Assembly (NCBI GenBank): GCA_038496445.1
Contig: JALMLS010000500.1
Span: forward strand, 1-64,000
DNA length: 64,000 bases
From: Trichosphaerium sp. ATCC 40318
Taxonomy: Eukaryota; Discosea; Flabellinia; Trichosidae
Reading direction: 5' to 3'
Shown here: one piece after another, positions 59,461 through 64,000 of the stretch
Layout of the letters: every line of letters starts with the position of its first letter
How positions within the stretch are numbered: the first letter of the stretch is position 1
The notes under the pieces: generated by a model
The model's input: only the letters and a program-made list of their open reading frames with translations
Databases searched by the model: none
Told to the model about the DNA's origin: nothing
Translations under genes and position numbers: made by a program

Positions 59461-62400
59461 ATGAGCTATGGCAGCGATGAGGACGAATATGCAGAATACC
59501 CAGGCATGAACCTAAATAGCCTCAGTATGGACAGATCGGTAGCTGCTGCGTCTCTAATACGCAACCATAAACAAACAGAGCGAGGTACGATTTTAGTAAT
59601 AACCAAATGACGCCAATTATGTTCACGCTAATGTTTCGCGCAGACTGGAACAAGGAGTTTCAAGAACTACTTCATTCTTCCCGAATTGCCGAATTACCTG
59701 TAGGGTACGCAAAAACCGCTGAAGTTTATCGACAGCAATGAAAACAAGCTTTAATAGTACTAACAGACACCTTTTTTTCCGTCGCAATTAGTACTTTGTC
59801 AACGTCACACGTTTTAACTATTCCATAGTGGCTTACAAGCTGAGTTGACGCGTACAGTTGATCTAAAAAAACTAGCTCTTGAATTTGCGCACCTTGCGAG
59901 TGAAATAGGTGTAAAAATCATTTCAGAGTTGTACCTTCCAAATCAAGACAAGACAATACAACCTGTACCTGTTGGTGGTATGGCAGGAGGAGAAAAATTC
60001 TTACACCATGGTATTATGTTCAAGTTATCTCGTGACTGGAAAAACATTTACAATTGTGACTCGTATGCTATAAAGGCTGCTGAGGTGCGTATAACCAAAT
60101 ACAACTTTTACACAAACCAGAAAAAAAGGATCTTCCCAAATGATGACAAAAGTTGACACTGCAGTTTTTTGAGCCGTTAGTAGTTTTTTTATTTTAGCTA
60201 AAGTTTTGTTAGCACGAACTACGTGCAGCTATGGCGTTCTCAGACTGTAGGATATCACGTTTAGCTACACCTCTAATGGCACTTGTTCGGTTCGTGAAAA
60301 CTGTTAACTTAAACTTAGTGAAGTTTTTTTTTTGTTTACTTTGCGTGCAGATATCGTGGGCACTGTCTCTTGGCTCAGTCATTGGTACCAATAGATGAGA
60401 ACAGTTTATGTTATGGAAGCCATGATGCTGGAACAACGATACATAATAGTAACAGAGAACTTGAAGAGAAGATAGCTAGAGCAGCTAACGCTTTATACCT
60501 GAAGGTAAGCAATCACGTGATATTACTACAAAAAAAGACACTCGTTTTTGTGATTCTCATAATATTAATAGTATCACCGTGTTTGGGATAAAGGTCGTGA
60601 GGACTCTACAATGTTATTCACTGCTGTTGACCTTGAGGGCCACGTAGGCAGCGACAATAATTTTTACTTGAGTGCGTTACTAACTTTTAGTTTTTTTCGA
60701 AAAAAATAAAAAAGGTACACTAAATTGTATTGTAGTTGATTTAGCACGCACCTTCCCACCTACCGACCCTAACGGTAAAAAATGTGTACACATGTATCGC
60801 CTATTCCGACCAGAGTTTTTAAAAGCCAATGGTGTACCTTTATCGTCGGACGCTTTCAGCAAGTTTGGCCGAGATGACGACCAAGAGATTCACAACAAAG
60901 AAGTACGTTACTTTTACCCGTTTCTCCTCCACTTACCTTTCATCGCGCTACAGGTCAAGGAAGCAACAAGAAAGTTGGTACAACTAGCACCCATTACGTT
61001 AACGAAACGATTAACTTTTTTTTTAATAGCTCTATGAGCACGTGCCTCAGTTTGCAGAGTTTTTAGAGGGAAGATTCAGGCCAGGTAAAACTGTTATCTT
61101 TTTAAAGAGATTCAAATTGTTTTTTTAAGTGAATAAGTTTCTGTGCATTGCTAACGTAATTTAGTACCCCAACACCACGCGTTAAAGAGAGAGCTTGGAG
61201 AATCTGTTAGCTCTAGCATAAGTGTTAGCCTTAATAGCAGTTTCAGTTCAACTTCCAGCAGCGGAAGGGCTACGGTAAGAAAAACTGTCTAAACCGACTA
61301 AAATCTCATTGATTACTGCTAGTACTACATAAAAGGTAACGACATACCTGTAAGTGACGAACTTCCACAATTGTGTGCAGAGTACGGCATAGAGATTGTA
61401 GCAATCTTTTTTCTAAACAACAACGATAGGTTACATCTGCGCGGGTTGAACCTTAGGTATCTCGCATGGCTATACTGTCACTTAGTAAGCCCTAAAATCA
61501 AACGATTGGTACTTACAGAAACTGCTGCTCGAACTGCCAAGCATCTATTGGAAGCAAGGTACATTTCTCCACCGAGGCTAGCGGTTTTCAAAGAAATCAC
61601 GTGATAAATGTTACGAGAAAAAAACCTCTTTTGGCATTGTGAATCCATTGTAATCTCTTTTGTAGATGGAGAACATTAGAGATCCCTGATCAAAAGCCGT
61701 TTCTCGAAACGGCAGTTGTTTTCTTTAATCAACTGTTTGGAAATGAAGCACAAAGATTTTGGAGAACTACTGTAAAACCAGAACTACTGGAAAGGTACAC
61801 TTCTGCCAAGTTATGTTTTTACCTTACTCACCTACTATCGTCAAGATTTCCAATAGACGACCCACAGTCCTCTACTCTACCAGAACCACCCGCAATTCTT
61901 TGGGATGATTTTGACTGGAAGTCAGCAGTAGATCAAAGTTTGCTTTTTAGACGTATATGTGAGCTATCTGGTGTTACTTTCAATAAGTATTGTAATCTAA
62001 AGCAACACAATAACCACGCTACACTGACACGTGAGGATTTGAAGTTTCTTCGTGCCAGAAAGGACCCTTTTGCCATTACCGATATACGCGGTATTTTTCC
62101 TCGTGTAAAACATATGCACAGGATATCTTTTGAAGAGGGTACTGCACTGGCTAGATTAGCAGCTACTGAGACTGGCATGGCAGCGTGGCAGTTATACGAA
62201 AAGGTACTTGCGCTTAAATTGAAATGTCGTCATTAAAACAAATGACAGGCATGTAAATTATTTGATCAATGTTTGGCTATAAAACCAGATGACCACAGAG
62301 CATTAAGGTACGAAAAGTTTCAACGAGTCCACTAGTTAATAAATAGAAATCTTAATCTAACATTTCGTAGAAACTGGGCTTTTTGCCTTGGTAAGCAAGC

Positions 62401-64000
62401 AGAATCTACTAAAGGAGCTCTAGCCAAAAAACTTTGGGTACACGTTTCGGATAAATATGAAAAAGCTTTAGTTCTAAGACCGAATGACTGGAAAGCTTTA
62501 TGGAAATGGGGCACGTCTACTGTTGTTGATACTTTTAATTTACAATATTCATAGGTACAGCACTTTGTACAAGAGCAAAGAAAGCATCACGGAGGGACTT
62601 ACAAGTATTGTTAAGTAGTGCTTGTAAGAAACTACAACGTGCTACTGATATTGTATTTGAAGAAAAGTTAGAAGTTGATAATGTATGTTTGTATAATCTA
62701 CTGTATAATACTGGCAACGCACACCTGCGGTACGAATATTGTTATTTAAGTGCTTTGTTTTGGGGTATCACTCACATCAACTAAGGTATGCTCGCTTTCT
62801 AATGGGCCTGGACTCGTCCCGCTCTAGGGTCGTAGTACCTAGACCTAAGCTCAATATCAAGGTTAACAAACTTTTATCCGATGGTATGTGATTGTGTTAA
62901 CTATTGCTGCTAACTTGTTTGTCCAGCTGCCAAGGCGTTTCAAAAGGCGTTGGAAGTTAATGAAAATGCTGCTGATGTGTACCATAATCTAGCAGCAACA
63001 CTGGTATGTCATGAAATAACAATCACTTATTATTTATTATTATCATAGGCAACGTCAGCTCGTGTTGCTGCAACTGATGCTGACACAAATGTTCTTTTTG
63101 GAAAAGCTTTTTTAACTTTTGGAAAAGCACTAGACATGGATCCCAATAATACTGATATTTTGGTATGCCTTTTCACGTGATAGCTGTTATTTACGTTTAA
63201 TAGAGTAATTGGGGCACAGCACATTTTAGACAAGGTCAAATGCAATACATTGAAGACAAAGAAAAGTCACATAAGACTTTTGTTAGCGCAGCACAAAAAT
63301 ATGCAGATGCATTTAAAAGTTCTTTTGGATTCAACAAGGTAACCTCTCACACATTCAAGTACCAACTCAATTTATGCTTTTATAGGATGCGTTTAGTAAT
63401 CTTGGGTACGCACTGCTTATGTGCTCAAAAACAACACCACAACAGGTACTTAACTTTCTTTTCTTATTTCATTCTTAACTTGTGTCCTGTTACTAAAAAA
63501 ATACTTGTAGGTTGATGGTGATGTTCACGCAGGCTTAACGCGATGTTTTGAATGTTACATTGAAGCGATCAAGTCAAAAGTTGGGAAAAAAGGTAACGAG
63601 AAAAATACTCGTGGTTTTTTTTCTACTAGGTAACGGAGTTGACTTTTGATTCCCTAGAATTTTCTCGCGAAGCCAAATATGTCGTCAAAGAATACGTTTC
63701 CAAAGGAACATCGTTAGACCTTGTTCAAGAAGCTCGTGAGGTTCTTCTATTACTAGACAGGCTCAATCCAAGATCAAAGACAAATGATACTGAAGAAGAG
63801 TACAATTTAGATTTGAATAGCCTTGGAGGTGTTGTGGGTACTGAAACTGAAAGCACAGAGAATATAGTGCACACACCAACAAAAGAAAAGAAAGCAAATA
63901 GAAAACCACCACATAACGTAAAGAAGATCAGCAGTAGGAGAAAGAAGAAAAGGGACAGAGGCAGTTCTAAACGCCGCACAAACACTGACTTGGGCGATAC
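59461..64000 (+). CDS. clustered-mitochondria (CLU) domain protein with TPR repeats, partial
   Basis: Homologue of CLU1/CLUH/CluA, cytosolic RNA-associated proteins that control mitochondrial distribution. ATG 59461-59463 starts MSYGSDEDEYAEYPGMNLNS. The CLU domain shows RDWNKEFQELLHSSRIAELP (the family's DWNEELQ segment), HHGIMFKLSRDWKNIY, YRGHCLLAQSLVPIDENSL, VDLEGHVGSDNNFYLIDLAR, KCVHMYRLFRPEFLKAN and HLRGLNLRYLAWLYCHL (canonical GINLRYLG), then LTETAARTAKHLL. RRICELSGVTFNKY starts the region after it. TPR repeats follow: AWQLYEKACKLFDQCLAIKP, DDHRALRNWAFCLGKQA, YEKALVLRPNDWKALWKWGT, AFQKALEVNENAADVYHNLA, TFGKALDMDPNNTDILSNWG, and a Lys-rich segment (KKISSRRKKKRDRGSSKRRT) at the window edge, where the gene continues. 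Confidence 0.85.

Noticed and set aside
1-64000. CRISPR arrays, prokaryotic operons, tRNA or rRNA genes
   Set aside because: The regular repeats seen are minisatellite and palindrome modules of eukaryotic DNA; no tRNA- or rRNA-like segment was noticed by eye, though a covariance search would be needed to exclude small RNAs.

Overview
The window is nuclear DNA from a eukaryote with an AT-rich, gene-dense genome. Almost every gene is cut by many short introns, mostly about 35-90 bp, ending in TAG or CAG. Donors are often GTACG rather than GTAAG, and a few introns look GC-AG. The repertoire (Rab, RasGAP, RapGAP, TBC, filamin/SH3/ankyrin scaffold, chromodomain protein, APC4, VPS29, CLU protein, external type-II NADH dehydrogenase, MoaC) fits a protist or early-diverging fungus from the opisthokont/amoebozoan side. 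I cannot place it more precisely. Exon junctions were read by eye from domain continuity and GT(GC)..AG, so gene spans are more reliable than individual splice sites.

Layout. 1-466: 3' part of an OTU-like cysteine protease. 467-5400: gene-free repeat region with degenerate TTAGGG-type blocks, a 40-bp minisatellite, a ~0.92-kb near-perfect inverted repeat around a ~1.3-kb spacer, and a 640-bp element with TTAA duplications and inverted termini. 5403-10106: divergent respiratory pair, EF-hand NADH dehydrogenase (-) and mitochondrial ATP synthase gamma (+). 10554-18625: Rab-like GTPase, triple-chromodomain protein, tandem RasGAP protein and a coiled-coil protein. 18783-25344: PYROXD2-like oxidoreductase, F-box/MORN-like protein and APC4. 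25639-31671: DEP-DEP-RapGAP protein, VPS29 and a mitochondrial carrier. 31879-41825: filamin/SH3/ankyrin scaffold, a Golgi-type glycosyltransferase, a membrane-anchored CoA-acyltransferase-fold protein and a TBC Rab-GAP.

42256-48495: complete DNA polymerase alpha catalytic subunit whose C-terminal zinc cysteines appear lost. 49029-50435: two single-exon ubiquitin-adaptor-type genes (BTB/T1 and F-box). About 51270-53252: small multi-pass membrane proteins sharing a GxxGxRxR-like motif. 53344-55993: small or unrecognised genes. 56015-64000: MoaC, an NT5DC-type HAD nucleotidase and a CLU/TPR protein running off the right edge.

Genes acting in related processes: NADH dehydrogenase, ATP synthase gamma, the carrier, NT5DC and CLU are mitochondrial or mitochondria-related. 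Rab, TBC and VPS29 belong to membrane traffic. RasGAP and RapGAP control Ras/Rap. I see no evidence of operons. The most unusual points are the palindromic telomere-repeat block, the TTAA element, the zinc-less polymerase alpha, the Rab lacking a C-terminal prenyl cysteine, and several uncommon domain combinations (DEP-DEP-RapGAP, RasGAP-pseudoRasGAP, filamin-SH3-ankyrin, F-box-MORN).
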